From positions 106,568 through 170,567 of the forward strand of contig ATMD01000004.1 in NCBI GenBank assembly GCA_001856825.1: 64,000 bases of DNA, written 5' to 3'. This document shows, in pieces, positions 10,248 through 19,685 of this stretch (its first letter is position 1; each line of letters opens with the position of its first letter). Under the pieces are notes generated by a model. It searched no databases, had not been told where the DNA came from, and saw only the letters and a program-made list of their open reading frames with translations. The DNA comes from Thermoplasmatales archaeon I-plasma (GTDB taxonomy: Archaea > Thermoplasmatota > Thermoplasmata > Thermoplasmatales > GCA-001856825). The position numbers and the translations under genes are program-made.

Positions 10248-10287
10248 GTATGACAGTTGTCTGTTATATGGCATCAATATGTCATAC
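10248..10287. promoter_or_regulatory. Inverted repeat around the smc promoter (possible operator)
   Basis: GTATGACA at 10248-10255 and TGTCATAC at 10280-10287 are perfect inverse copies, 24 bases apart, with the TATA-like element of smc (10262-10271) between them. A regulator dimer binding here would block promoter access. No candidate regulator is adjacent. Confidence 0.4.
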
Positions 10288-10447
10288 TTTGTATATATAG
10301 TTTTCTGTTGAATGGGCCATGACAACGGTGCGTCCTTGAGCTCTTGACTCAGCACTTTTACACTGATATAATATGCAGTTTACTGAGAGTCGTCACTTTT
10401 GGCTGACACAAATCATTCGTTGTAGAGCTGGTCAGGTGTGTTATACA

Positions 10448-12706
10448 TCAAGACGTGTCTTCCTTCTTGCCTGATCTACTTGGACACCTAGGATTGAGGC
10501 ACTGCTCAATGTCATTTTTCCCGTACTTGAATATTGCAATTGGGAATCCGTCAACTGGACAAACCTTTGATGTTGGAATGATATCGACCTTCTGAGGTAC
10601 CGACAGCGTAACCTTGCAGCTTGGGTAGTTTGAGCATCCTATGAAGCGTGTGGACATCCTGCTCCTCCTCATTACTAGATTGCCTCCATCTGATGGGCAT
10701 TTTCCGAATGTTTCCCTATCAGTATTGTATGCACACTTGTTGTCGACGCACCTGATTTCCGGCTTCTCTCCCTTCCTGATGACCTTTATCAGGAATAGTC
10801 CGCACACTGGACATTTCTCGTCAGTAACCTCTATCTTCCCTGTTCTTGGGAGAAACTGGAAGAAGTCATTTGAAGGACCTGTACACTTTATGAATCTTGC
10901 ATTGTTTGCGTAATCTATTATCAGGTCAGAACCGCACTTAGGGCATTTGCCCACAACTTTTTCCATCTTGAGTGTCTCGTAAAACTTTTCACTTATCTTG
11001 TCAGATTTCGATATTAGGTCATCGAGTAAACTGTCAAGTATGGAACGGCTGTCCTCTATAACCTCTTCCTTCTTTTTGGATCCTGCTGCTATCTGATCCA
11101 TTTCCTTTTCCAGCTTTGCAGTCATTTCAGGTCTTGCAACTGCCTCGGAATTCATTATCAGAGATTCCCCCATTGCCATCCCGAGGGGCTTGACCCTGAT
11201 CGGATTACCTTCGATGAAGCCACGGTCATAAAGTTTCTGAATGATCTCGTGCCTGGTACTCTTTGTTCCAAGCAGTTCCTTCTCCATCTTTTCCAGTAAA
11301 GAACCCTGGGTAAACCTGGGAGGCGGATTTGTATTCCTCTCATCCACCTTCGGAAGTTCGAACGCCTTCTCATCCCCTACGTTCAATTCTGGATCCCTCT
11401 TTTCCTGGTAATAAACTATGGGGTAGTAATCCATCCAGCCCCTTTTCACTGCTCTTGACGCTGTATAGACAAATTTAAGGCCTCCGGCTTCAGCAACATA
11501 ATCCGTTTCCTTGATGTCCGCGTTTTCTGCAACTGTTGCCATGAATCTCCTCGCAATGAGGTCGTAAATCTTGAAATAATCACCCTTTAGCTCACTTTTC
11601 TTCATTGGAGCTGTAGGGTATATCGGTGGGTGGTCAGTAGTCTCCACCCTTCCCCTTGAAGGGACGAGATTGCTGTCCTCCACCAGATGATCAACTTCCT
11701 TCTTGAGGTATGAATCTGAAAGGTTTGAAAGGATTGACTTGATGCTCAGCGTCCTCGGATAGACCGTATTGTCAGTTCTTGGATATGATATCTTGCCGTG
11801 CTGGTAAAGTGTTTCGGCAATAGCCATTGCCCTCTCCACTGAAACGCCTATCCTGTTTGCATCGCGGAGAAATTCAGTTGTCGAAAAGGGAACAGGCCTG
11901 TATATCTTCCTTTCCCTGTCACTCTTTTCCTTTATTGTTACTCCGCTGCTTTTCTTAAGATTGTCAAGCAGCTTATCAGCTTCTTCCTTTGACTTGATGG
12001 GGTTTCCTTCATAGTTGAACTTGACTCCATTCACAACTATGCTTAACTCATAGTACTTCTCCGGTATGAAGTCCCTGATCTCCATCTCCCTCTCCACCAG
12101 TATGGTCAGAGTAGGACTCTGCACCCTTCCAACTGAAATGAATTCACCTCCAAGCCTCTTTGTCGTCACGCTGAAGAACCTTGTGAGGGCAGCCCCCCAC
12201 ATCAGGTCGATTACACCCCTTGCCTCGGCAGACCCTGCCAAGTTGTAATCAACTTCTGCAAGATTCTCGAACGACTGCACAAGATCGTATTTTGTAAGTG
12301 CACTGAACCTTGCCCTCCTTATCCCGTCGCTCCTTTCCATTAACCTGAGTGTTTCAACTCCAATCAGCTCTCCCTCTCTATCATAATCTGTTGCAACTAT
12401 GACCTCATTATTTTCAGAGTTCAGTTTCTTCAACACATAATCGAGACCCTTGAACTTCAAGTTTTCAACAGGATTGACCCTTATGAGTTCTTTAAGATTG
12501 TCTATCCTCCAGCTGCTGAATTCCTTTGGATAGTCCAGTTCAATAATGTGCCCCCTGAGTGAAAGGACGGAGTATTCCCTGTCACCTCTAGAGAACCTTA
12601 GTATCGTCGATGCACCAACCTTGACCCTGCTCACCTTTCCATCGCTAAGGGAAGTGGCAATCCTGAGGGCAACGTTCGCCTTTTCTGCGATTATTAAGCT
12701 TGACAC
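10448..12706 (-). CDS. topA: DNA topoisomerase I (type IA) with C-terminal zinc ribbons
   Basis: Type IA topoisomerase (752 aa) that relaxes negative supercoils. The TOPRIM domain has the metal triad segment DYDREGE at residues 107-113; the catalytic tyrosine is Y308 in ISYPRTD. At least four Cys clusters follow after about residue 590 (CPKCG, CPVCG, CPSDGG...CSNYPSC, CPVDG...C...C), DNA-binding zinc ribbons typical of archaeal TopA. The start is GTG at 12704-12706, 25 bases after the TATA-like CTTTTATAAG (12726-12735, minus). It is not a reverse gyrase, since no helicase domain is present, which fits a mesophile or moderate thermophile. Confidence 0.95.
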   Translation of the reverse strand: MSSLIIAEKANVALRIATSLSDGKVSRVKVGASTILRFSRGDREYSVLSLRGHIIELDYPKEFSSWRIDNLKELIRVNPVENLKFKGLDYVLKKLNSENNEVIVATDYDREGELIGVETLRLMERSDGIRRARFSALTKYDLVQSFENLAEVDYNLAGSAEARGVIDLMWGAALTRFFSVTTKRLGGEFISVGRVQSPTLTILVEREMEIRDFIPEKYYELSIVVNGVKFNYEGNPIKSKEEADKLLDNLKKSSGVTIKEKSDRERKIYRPVPFSTTEFLRDANRIGVSVERAMAIAETLYQHGKISYPRTDNTVYPRTLSIKSILSNLSDSYLKKEVDHLVEDSNLVPSRGRVETTDHPPIYPTAPMKKSELKGDYFKIYDLIARRFMATVAENADIKETDYVAEAGGLKFVYTASRAVKRGWMDYYPIVYYQEKRDPELNVGDEKAFELPKVDERNTNPPPRFTQGSLLEKMEKELLGTKSTRHEIIQKLYDRGFIEGNPIRVKPLGMAMGESLIMNSEAVARPEMTAKLEKEMDQIAAGSKKKEEVIEDSRSILDSLLDDLISKSDKISEKFYETLKMEKVVGKCPKCGSDLIIDYANNARFIKCTGPSNDFFQFLPRTGKIEVTDEKCPVCGLFLIKVIRKGEKPEIRCVDNKCAYNTDRETFGKCPSDGGNLVMRRSRMSTRFIGCSNYPSCKVTLSVPQKVDIIPTSKVCPVDGFPIAIFKYGKNDIEQCLNPRCPSRSGKKEDTS

Positions 12707-12725
12707 CGAGCCTCAATGCGTAGGA

Positions 12726-12735
12726 CTTATAAAAG
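12726..12735 (-). promoter_or_regulatory. TATA-like box of topA
   Basis: CTTTTATAAG on the minus strand is centred about 25 bases before the GTG start of topA, which fits leaderless transcription and supports that start. Confidence 0.5.
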
Positions 12736-12787
12736 ATGCTTGTATTATTTGGTACCCCAGTGAGATGTCCTACAAGCGAAGCAAAAA

Positions 12788-14458
12788 TCAATTCAATATT
12801 TTGAAAATTATCAGGGATAGAGCTATTGAAACAAGTATAGATGCGACACTCAGCACCTTTGCCTTGTTTACAGAACTTCTAATGACTGCATTCAGCTTCT
12901 CCCACTGATTCTCACCTGCGACTTTCAGCCAGATCTCCCTCTTAACGTATTCTGTTCCAGCTTCCTTTTGCTGCTGATTCTTGCTCTCCAACTCCTTGAC
13001 AATTTTCACGATCTCGTCATGGTGGGAAAACGTGCCGACAGGATTGACGTTCAGTCCGTTCGTGTTTACAACATGATTATCTGTCGTGCATACCAGGACC
13101 CTGTCGTAGCCTGGCAGGGAACCTTCAATTTTCTGCCTAATGTCAAGCCTCATGTTGTTTCCATCGACCAGGACTATGGCCAGCTTCTTCGCACCAACTG
13201 AAATGGAAACAAATGATATTCCACCCGGACCGATGTCCTTTGCGTCTACGGAGGCATTGCTCTGTGCGACCATAAGTGTCCTCTTGTTCTTCCTTCCCTT
13301 AACCGCCTGTTCAACTTCTTCAAGTAGGTAGGAGACATCCTTCAGCTCCATCGGTTCGTCCATGTTATTGTCGTGCTGGTCTACCGTAACAGCCCATTTC
13401 AGCCCGCTAGATTTTGCCTTTCTGACTATCTTCCTACCCTCCGAGATCTTCACATCGTCAAATCTGGGATCATCAGGAGAAAGAAAGAATATTCCTCCGT
13501 CCCCTATCGGTAGAAATGTAAGATACTTGCCAAAAAATGGCTCGTAACTGTAGCTGTATTTTTTTCCGTTCTCGTCGAGGACCTTAGATATCTTCTCAAT
13601 TTCCGAATCGCCAGCGCAGTTGTCGTCGTGCGTCGTGGTTGTGTGGAAGACCAGAAGGTTCTGGTCCGAATGCCTCCTCTGGAGTTTTGCAGTTATGTTG
13701 GAACTTCCTAGGTCTCCCAATGGTCCGGGATGAACGTAAGGGAAGACCATAGTGAACCCGTGGTCGGCGGATTTAAACCTAACAAGGGAGACTTCGCGTG
13801 GAGCAAGAGTGGTATACATATCCTCGAAGAAGTTCTTGAGTATCACGTTATAGGAAATATCTGATGTAACAGTATTCACGAATTCCCTCAGTATCTTCAT
13901 CGGGTCCGTGCTGAACTCCTTTACAAAACCTGATACAGATAACTTCACGAATAGGTTTGATGCAAGTGAGTAAACTATCGATGAAAGAATCAGCGGTGCA
14001 ACGAAGATGTCATACCTCGGTGATATGATTACAACAAATAGGGAGAAGAAGAGGGAAAATGATATTGCAAGCAGGTGGACTACAACTGGACTCTTTCCAG
14101 CAAAGGCAACATAAACCATTGCCCTCAAGAAGGGGACCGTAGTGATTGAAAGCAGGAGAGCGACTGGTGGTTGGAGGAAGTGTAGGGCTATGAGGATGAA
14201 ATAGAACACTATTGCTATATACAAGCTCACAAGGTTCAGGAAAAGAGCCCTTGGAACTGGAAATTTGAACTTCAATATCCTGGGAGAAATGATGTCCCAA
14301 ACCATGATGGAAGCAAGAGAAAGCGAGAAGACAAGAGTGAACCTCAGGTTAAGTGAGGAGAAGTAGAACAATGGAATCAGGAGGAGTATTACTGGTATTG
14401 CGAGATAAGATTTTGGGGAGTGAAATGCGAATCTCCTCAGCCTTTGGCTTTCATTCAA
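12788..14458 (-). CDS. DUF2070 family archaeal membrane protein
   Basis: The 556-residue protein has about seven membrane helices in the first 200 residues, then a large soluble domain, and one C-terminal hydrophobic helix (about residues 535-553). The soluble part has conserved-looking polar motifs HPGPLGDLGSSN, HTTTTHDDNCAGD, TVDQHDNNMDEP and CTTDNHVVNTNG, rich in His and Asp, suggesting a metal site. I recognise it as the archaeal DUF2070 family, whose function is unknown. The gene ends 81 bases before the topA start and is preceded by the flippase-like gene on the same strand. Confidence 0.75.
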   Translation of the reverse strand: MNESQRLRRFAFHSPKSYLAIPVILLLIPLFYFSSLNLRFTLVFSLSLASIMVWDIISPRILKFKFPVPRALFLNLVSLYIAIVFYFILIALHFLQPPVALLLSITTVPFLRAMVYVAFAGKSPVVVHLLAISFSLFFSLFVVIISPRYDIFVAPLILSSIVYSLASNLFVKLSVSGFVKEFSTDPMKILREFVNTVTSDISYNVILKNFFEDMYTTLAPREVSLVRFKSADHGFTMVFPYVHPGPLGDLGSSNITAKLQRRHSDQNLLVFHTTTTHDDNCAGDSEIEKISKVLDENGKKYSYSYEPFFGKYLTFLPIGDGGIFFLSPDDPRFDDVKISEGRKIVRKAKSSGLKWAVTVDQHDNNMDEPMELKDVSYLLEEVEQAVKGRKNKRTLMVAQSNASVDAKDIGPGGISFVSISVGAKKLAIVLVDGNNMRLDIRQKIEGSLPGYDRVLVCTTDNHVVNTNGLNVNPVGTFSHHDEIVKIVKELESKNQQQKEAGTEYVKREIWLKVAGENQWEKLNAVIRSSVNKAKVLSVASILVSIALSLIIFKILN

Positions 14459-14489
14459 TCGAATCGTAGGTAAATGGAGACTTTATTAT

Positions 14490-15491
14490 TTATTTTGTCA
14501 CAAGATAGTGAATTGAGAGTGAGCCAATGATAAGATTGAAGTAGAACGTGATAAAACGCCACATTATAACGAAAGCAACTATCCTGCCATCAGGCAGAAA
14601 GGGAGAGAAAGTTGCTATCATCAGTATTTCCATTATTCCGGCAGACCCTGGGGTAACTGGAATTAACGATATCAGGACCAGTATGATCTGGATGAATATT
14701 ATGTCCAGCAGGTCAGGCATAACTCCAAATCCTATCATAAGAACTGCAGGTATCATAAACGTTGAAAGCCAGAGAAGAGAAGTGACAGCTACTCCAAGTA
14801 CCAGCGCACCGGGATGCTGAAAGAAAATCTTCTTGGTGGATGATGCATACGTCTCAATCTGCTCGAATACCTTTGGAAGTGACTCCTCGTATTTCTTCCC
14901 CTTCCTGTCAAACCTCTTTGCAACCCTGCCAATCCACCCTGTAAACCTTTTCATCACTGAGCCTGCACCCATCGAGACCAGCAGGAAACCGATGAAAATT
15001 ACGAGGATCACCAGTCCTATCATAGCGAGTAGCCTCAGACTGCCGGATAGGACCTCCAGGCCTGAGAGGATGGCGAATGCAAAGACGCCTATGAAGAATA
15101 TCGAGTCAAACCCTCTTTCGCCTAGCGCAATTGCTGTCGCAGTCCCTGCAGGTTCCCCGTAATCTATTAGCTTCTTTATCCTTACGGGTTCACCCCCGAC
15201 ATACCCTGGAGTTATAGATGCGGCAAATAGAGATGTTATGACAGCTATGAACGTCTTGTAGAGAGGTATCTTATACCCGTTCGTCCTAGAAAGCATCTTT
15301 ATTCTCAGCGCCCAGAAGACGAATGAAAGGACTTGAAGGGAAATTGCGAACAGGAAGTAGAGGATGAAGTTATTCGGCAGATTTGAGAACGTCCTGATCA
15401 GGGTATAAGGGCCGTACACGATCACAAAGACGAGAAGCGTGACTGCAGAGACCGCGATTCCTATGAACTTGCTACCCGACTTTAGATTCAA
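14490..15491 (-). CDS. Flippase-like / lysylphosphatidylglycerol synthase TM-domain protein (UPF0104)
   Basis: This integral membrane protein (333 aa) has seven to eight helices. The family hallmarks are the early ASITPGYVGGEPVRIKKL segment and the late LISLIPVTPGSAGIMEILM segment. Members are annotated as flippase-like or LPG-synthase TM domain (TIGR00374) and often sit beside glycosyltransferases. Here the start overlaps the end of the GT4 gene by 20 bases, so the pair is coupled and probably acts on one lipid-linked sugar. Substrate and direction of transport cannot be read from the sequence. Confidence 0.8.
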   Translation of the reverse strand: MNLKSGSKFIGIAVSAVTLLVFVIVYGPYTLIRTFSNLPNNFILYFLFAISLQVLSFVFWALRIKMLSRTNGYKIPLYKTFIAVITSLFAASITPGYVGGEPVRIKKLIDYGEPAGTATAIALGERGFDSIFFIGVFAFAILSGLEVLSGSLRLLAMIGLVILVIFIGFLLVSMGAGSVMKRFTGWIGRVAKRFDRKGKKYEESLPKVFEQIETYASSTKKIFFQHPGALVLGVAVTSLLWLSTFMIPAVLMIGFGVMPDLLDIIFIQIILVLISLIPVTPGSAGIMEILMIATFSPFLPDGRIVAFVIMWRFITFYFNLIIGSLSIHYLVTK

Positions 15492-16542
15492 TTAATTCAC
15501 CATAAATTGACTCCAGAAGGTCTGCGGTTGTCTGTATGGAATAGTTCTTGCTGGATTTATATGCGTTATCTGAATAAGTCTTCAGGTCCTTGCCGTCCAG
15601 CTCCCGCAACTTGCTGACCAGTGCATTCGCATCTCCGTACCTGACGAACCATCCGTTGAAGTTGTCCTTCAGAATCCCTATTTCCCTTGTTTCAGATGAA
15701 CCGATGACTGGAGTCCCAGATGCCATTGCCTCTATGAATACAACGCCGAAAGTTTCTGCTCTTGAGGGGGCAACAAGCAGCTTTGCATTCGTCAGCAATT
15801 CAATCTTTTCTGCTTCAGAAACGTAGCCGAGATATTCTATGTTCTTGAACCTCTGTGCGTAATCCATTACTGTACTCTTCAGTGGACCGGTACCCGCAAT
15901 CTTAAACCTCTTTTCAGGGAGCTGGGATGCTGCCTCAAGGAGCTCAATTACGCCCTTGTCGGTTGTCAGCCTCCCAACGAAGAAATAGTAATCCTCCTTC
16001 CTGTCGCTAAAAATGAATTTGCTCAGGTCAATTCCAACTGGAACTATCCTCGATTCATTGCCAAATGTCCTGAGGTAGTCTGCAACCAGTTTTGAAGGTG
16101 ATATGACCATATCCAGTTTCGAATAAAGGTGCATGTTGTACTGAAACCCTATGTTAAGTATGCTCCTTATGAAGGGGAACTTGATTGTATTGTCCATGTT
16201 CACGAAATCTGTGTGATAAGTGCCTACTGTGGGTATTTCATTCTTCCTTGCAAACCTGTATCCCATAGTACCGAGCGTGAACGGGGTGTGAATGTGCACG
16301 ACATCAGGGTGGAAACGCTCGAGATCACGGTACATCTCATATACAGGTATTCCAATCCTGTATTCCTTGTACAGGGGGAACCTGTAGGATGGCAGCCCAA
16401 AAACGCCGTCGTTGTTGGAAAATACTGTATAGACCCTTACCGAATGCCCTCTCCTTTCAAGCTCAGCCTTGTAATCAACTAGATGATTTGCAACACCGTC
16501 AGCTATCGGGTGGTACGTATCGCTGCATAGGGCTATTCGCAT
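15472..16542 (-). CDS. Glycosyltransferase family 4
   Basis: A GT-B fold retaining glycosyltransferase of 356 residues. The N-terminal domain begins with MRIALCSDTYHPIADGVANH and includes PDVVHIHTPFTLG; the nucleotide-sugar-binding domain has FVGRLTTDKGVIELLEAA and the E-x7-E-type segment PSRAETFGVVFIEAMASGTPVI. This places it near phosphatidylinositol or diacylglycerol mannosyl/glucosyl transferases, but the sugar and acceptor are unknown. It overlaps both the radical SAM gene upstream (44 bases) and the flippase-like gene downstream (20 bases). Confidence 0.88.
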   Translation of the reverse strand: MRIALCSDTYHPIADGVANHLVDYKAELERRGHSVRVYTVFSNNDGVFGLPSYRFPLYKEYRIGIPVYEMYRDLERFHPDVVHIHTPFTLGTMGYRFARKNEIPTVGTYHTDFVNMDNTIKFPFIRSILNIGFQYNMHLYSKLDMVISPSKLVADYLRTFGNESRIVPVGIDLSKFIFSDRKEDYYFFVGRLTTDKGVIELLEAASQLPEKRFKIAGTGPLKSTVMDYAQRFKNIEYLGYVSEAEKIELLTNAKLLVAPSRAETFGVVFIEAMASGTPVIGSSETREIGILKDNFNGWFVRYGDANALVSKLRELDGKDLKTYSDNAYKSSKNYSIQTTADLLESIYGELIESKVG

Positions 16543-17449
16543 TAGGAGTCGAGTGTCCGATATTTTTACGATTATAAAGATATATCCTACTGACGAGCTT
16601 TGCCTGCTCGAAAATGTTGTTCATTGAGGGCTCCCTGAAACACTGGATGAAGCAGTCATTGCACGTGTTGGTATAGTCGTCCCATTTCCTGTTCGAGTTC
16701 AATTTCTTGGTAGTCTTGTAGAAGCACGGATATACATCACCGTGGTAGTCGGCGTAGAACACCTCTTCTCCTGCCCTGCATCTCTGGACATCCTTCTTGT
16801 CGATCCAGTCAACAGCTTCCTTGTAGTATGTCCTTGTGTTCCCGAACTTGTACTCCTTGTAATTCTCGAACGCGAAATTGAATGCCTCCTTTATCTGTTC
16901 ATCCTTAACGGGCACCTTCTCATAATAGTAAGAGCTGTTATCAGGGAAGCACATTGAAACTGGAAGCCCAATCTCGGAGTTCACGTATTTCGCATAATCA
17001 CCTATCTTGTCGTAGTTGAAGTCTGTGACAAGGATATTTGAAGTGAGGACCTTTACTCTCGGTTTCAGGTATCTCATGCTCTCCACAACCACATCAAATA
17101 TCTTCCTGCCCCTGTACTCATTGTGCAGTTCTGGAATGTGACTGTCAAGGCTTATTGTCGCAGCATCCAGGTAAGGGTAAATCTTGCTCAGGACAAACTT
17201 GTTCGTCCCGTTGGTTGCTATGTGCGTAATGAACTTGTGTTCCTTCAGCGTCTTCAGTATCCTGGGAAGATCAGGATGCAGTGTTGGTTCCCCGCCGGTT
17301 ACTGATACGATCTTAACCTTGTTGTACTTCATCTCTTCTACGAAATCTTCAATTTTATCCTTGGGGAAAAGAACGTTTCCTTCGAATGCGTTGCAGCCTT
17401 TGCAGAGAAGATTACACTTGAAATCGATGTTCCAGATGACTGTCCTCAT
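16499..17449 (-). CDS. Radical SAM protein with C-terminal Cys cluster
   Basis: A 316-residue radical SAM enzyme. The [4Fe-4S]-AdoMet motif is CNLLCKGC (CxxxCxxC, residues 13-20), followed by VSVTGGEPTLHPD, the AdoMet-contact GGEP motif. The C-terminal part has RCRAGEEVFYADYHGDVYPC and CNDCFIQC, a SPASM-like set for an auxiliary cluster. The exact reaction is unknown. It is the first gene of an overlapping trio with GT4 and the flippase-like protein, so it may modify a lipid or sugar head group. A start upstream of MRTVIWNIDF is not available in frame with obvious support. Confidence 0.8.
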   Translation of the reverse strand: MRTVIWNIDFKCNLLCKGCNAFEGNVLFPKDKIEDFVEEMKYNKVKIVSVTGGEPTLHPDLPRILKTLKEHKFITHIATNGTNKFVLSKIYPYLDAATISLDSHIPELHNEYRGRKIFDVVVESMRYLKPRVKVLTSNILVTDFNYDKIGDYAKYVNSEIGLPVSMCFPDNSSYYYEKVPVKDEQIKEAFNFAFENYKEYKFGNTRTYYKEAVDWIDKKDVQRCRAGEEVFYADYHGDVYPCFYKTTKKLNSNRKWDDYTNTCNDCFIQCFREPSMNNIFEQAKLVSRIYLYNRKNIGHSTPNANSPMQRYVPPDS

Positions 17450-17500
17450 TGCTCATTGAAATAGTGTTGAAATATAAATAAATTTGAGTTTTGAAAGCTA

Positions 17501-18457
17501 CTAATTCCCTTCCTTCTTGAGAATGTATTCGGTGAAATAGCTTATTACTATGTCCGCTCCAGCCCTGAATATTGAGCTTAGCGACTCGTCCACGACTGAA
17601 TCCAGGTTTATTATTCCATTCCTTGCAGCAGACATTATAATAGAATATTCAGCACTCACGCTATAAGCAGCTATCGGCAACTGGAACCTGTTCCTTGCCT
17701 CCCTTACAAGATCTAGGTAGAATAGGGCCGGCTTGACCATGATTGCGTCCGCCCCTTCCTCAATGTCAAGCTCCATTTCGCGTATAGCCTCCCTCGCGTT
17801 CTTGTATGGCATCTGGTAAGTCCTCCTGTCGCCGAATGAGGGTGCGGAGAAGACTGCCTCCCTGAATGGTGCGTACATTGAGCTTGCAAACTTTGCGCTA
17901 TACGCTAGGATGAGCGTGTCCTCGTACCCCCGCGAGTCCAGCTCCTTCCTTATTCTGCCAACCTGACCGTCCATCATACCTGAAGGGGCAACACCGTCAA
18001 CGCCCGCTTCAGCGTAGCTATATGCGATCTTGGCATATGTATCAAGTGTAGAATCGTTGTCGATACTCTTCCCCTTTACAATCCCGCAGTGACCATGATC
18101 TGTATATTCGCAAAGGCAGAGGTCAGTGAAGACAACAAGGTTTGTCTCCTTCTTTATCTCCCTCACTGCTTTCTGGATCACTCCGTTCCTGTCGTACGAA
18201 GCGGACCCAGTGGAATCCTTGTGATTTGGCACTCCAAATAGAAGTATGCTTTTGATCCCTATATCCTCGTATTCCTTGGCCTTCGCAGTAATTTCGTTCA
18301 GGGGGAACCTGAAGATATCCGGCATGTTCTTTATTTCCTCCGGCTTGGATATATTTTCATCAACAAACATGGGCATTATCAGCTTGCCCTTTCTCACCTC
18401 TGTTTCGGAAAAAAAATCCCTTATTTCAGGTGACTTTCTTAACCTTCTTAGTCTCAT
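17501..18457 (-). CDS. hemB: Porphobilinogen synthase (delta-aminolevulinate dehydratase)
   Basis: HemB (318 aa) condenses two 5-aminolevulinate molecules to porphobilinogen. The two active-site lysines are visible as K189 (LAYSAKFASSMY) and K242 (AIMVKPALFYLD). The cysteine triad C114, C116 and C124 (CLCEYTDHGHCG) marks the zinc-dependent class. The N terminus MRLRRLRKSP matches the family, so the 32-base overlap with the end of hemA is real and the genes are coupled. It is the last hem gene on the minus strand. Confidence 0.96.
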   Translation of the reverse strand: MRLRRLRKSPEIRDFFSETEVRKGKLIMPMFVDENISKPEEIKNMPDIFRFPLNEITAKAKEYEDIGIKSILLFGVPNHKDSTGSASYDRNGVIQKAVREIKKETNLVVFTDLCLCEYTDHGHCGIVKGKSIDNDSTLDTYAKIAYSYAEAGVDGVAPSGMMDGQVGRIRKELDSRGYEDTLILAYSAKFASSMYAPFREAVFSAPSFGDRRTYQMPYKNAREAIREMELDIEEGADAIMVKPALFYLDLVREARNRFQLPIAAYSVSAEYSIIMSAARNGIINLDSVVDESLSSIFRAGADIVISYFTEYILKKEGN

Positions 18458-19649
18458 ATCTGGAAAAGTTCTCGTTCAGTATCATCTCCATATTCGTTAC
18501 AGTTTCTGAAGATCTGATGTCCTTCGCATTCTTTATACCATTGATAACGAATCCAAGGAGTTTGTTCCTGGTGGATTCAAGCCCCTTCCTGATGGTTTCA
18601 GAGTCTGCCCTTTCATTTGGCTTTCTTTCAAAGAACTTCATCTCTTCCTCAATCACGTTGTTCGAATAATCGAATATCTTCTTCAGGAGTTCTTCCTTTT
18701 CAGTATTCATCAGCTTCTTGGAAAACCTCTCGAACTCGGTGTTCACAGTCTTAAGGCTCTTTATTGCGTAATCGCTCGCCTTATCATTATTGGGGATTAT
18801 CGATTCAGACAGCGATTCCATATTGACGATCTTTACCCCCTTCGGGAGGTCACCAGACACATTTGGCGGAACACCAAGATCGAGCACCACCTTGATTTTT
18901 GACCCTGCAATATCGTTGCGTTTGAGCAGGACTTCATCAGATTTAGTGGCAGTGATTATGACGTCGTAATTCTTCCACTTCTTCCTGTCAAAATCTTCTA
19001 TGGAAGCGCCGAAAGCCTTTGATATTTCCCTTGCCTTTTCGGGACTCCTGTTGCATATTGAAAACCTGATACCATTTCTTGAGAGGAAGCTCGATATCTG
19101 AGTTCCCAGATCACCCGCACCTATCACAAGTACTTTCTGCCCAGGCAATATCTCTATCCTGCTCAGTGCTTCACTCGCCACGCTCCTTGCCCGTCTGCCG
19201 TTGCCATTTTCCCTCCTTACCTTCCTTCCGATTTCGAGGGACTTCTTCAATACCTCGTTCAAATTTGGACCAGACATCCCGTTCTTCCTGGAGACCTCCC
19301 AGGCCTCCCTGACCTGGGCCAGTATTTCATTTTCCCCAATGACCATCGAATCAAGGCCCGCAGAAACGAGAAAGAGGTGCTTGATCGCATCCATGCCGTG
19401 AACCACAGTGTGTTTCAATGACTTGTCGTTTATGTAATCTTCAAGGAAATCTACCGTTTCCCTGTCCCCTGGATAGAAATATATCTCAAATCTGTTGCAT
19501 GTCCAGAGCACCAGGGCTTCCTTGATTCTTTCATTCTTCTTTATGTATTCATACACTTCGTCTAGCTGGAATTCCTTGATTGTAGAGAAATACAACGAGC
19601 CTAGGTCCCCGTAACTGACCCTTATAAGGAAGATACCGCCTTTCTCCAA
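18426..19649 (-). CDS. hemA: Glutamyl-tRNA reductase
   Basis: HemA (407 aa) reduces glutamyl-tRNA to glutamate-1-semialdehyde, the first committed step of the C5 route. The catalytic cysteine is C51 in LWTCNRFEIY; HLFLVSAGLDSMVIGE and the Rossmann loop VLVIGAGDLGTQI follow, then a C-terminal dimerisation helix region. The start is TTG at 19649. A TATA-like TAAATATA (minus, 19681-19688) overlaps the hemD stop, so hemA-hemB may have its own promoter besides read-through from hemD. Confidence 0.95.
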   Translation of the reverse strand: MEKGGIFLIRVSYGDLGSLYFSTIKEFQLDEVYEYIKKNERIKEALVLWTCNRFEIYFYPGDRETVDFLEDYINDKSLKHTVVHGMDAIKHLFLVSAGLDSMVIGENEILAQVREAWEVSRKNGMSGPNLNEVLKKSLEIGRKVRRENGNGRRARSVASEALSRIEILPGQKVLVIGAGDLGTQISSFLSRNGIRFSICNRSPEKAREISKAFGASIEDFDRKKWKNYDVIITATKSDEVLLKRNDIAGSKIKVVLDLGVPPNVSGDLPKGVKIVNMESLSESIIPNNDKASDYAIKSLKTVNTEFERFSKKLMNTEKEELLKKIFDYSNNVIEEEMKFFERKPNERADSETIRKGLESTRNKLLGFVINGIKNAKDIRSSETVTNMEMILNENFSRYETKKVKKVT

Positions 19650-19685
19650 TTCATCGCACCTAAATCTTGAACGCAGACTCTATAT

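Noticed and set aside
10448-12706. Reverse gyrase
   Set aside because: Only the type IA topoisomerase part is present; there is no N-terminal helicase domain and the length is 752 residues.
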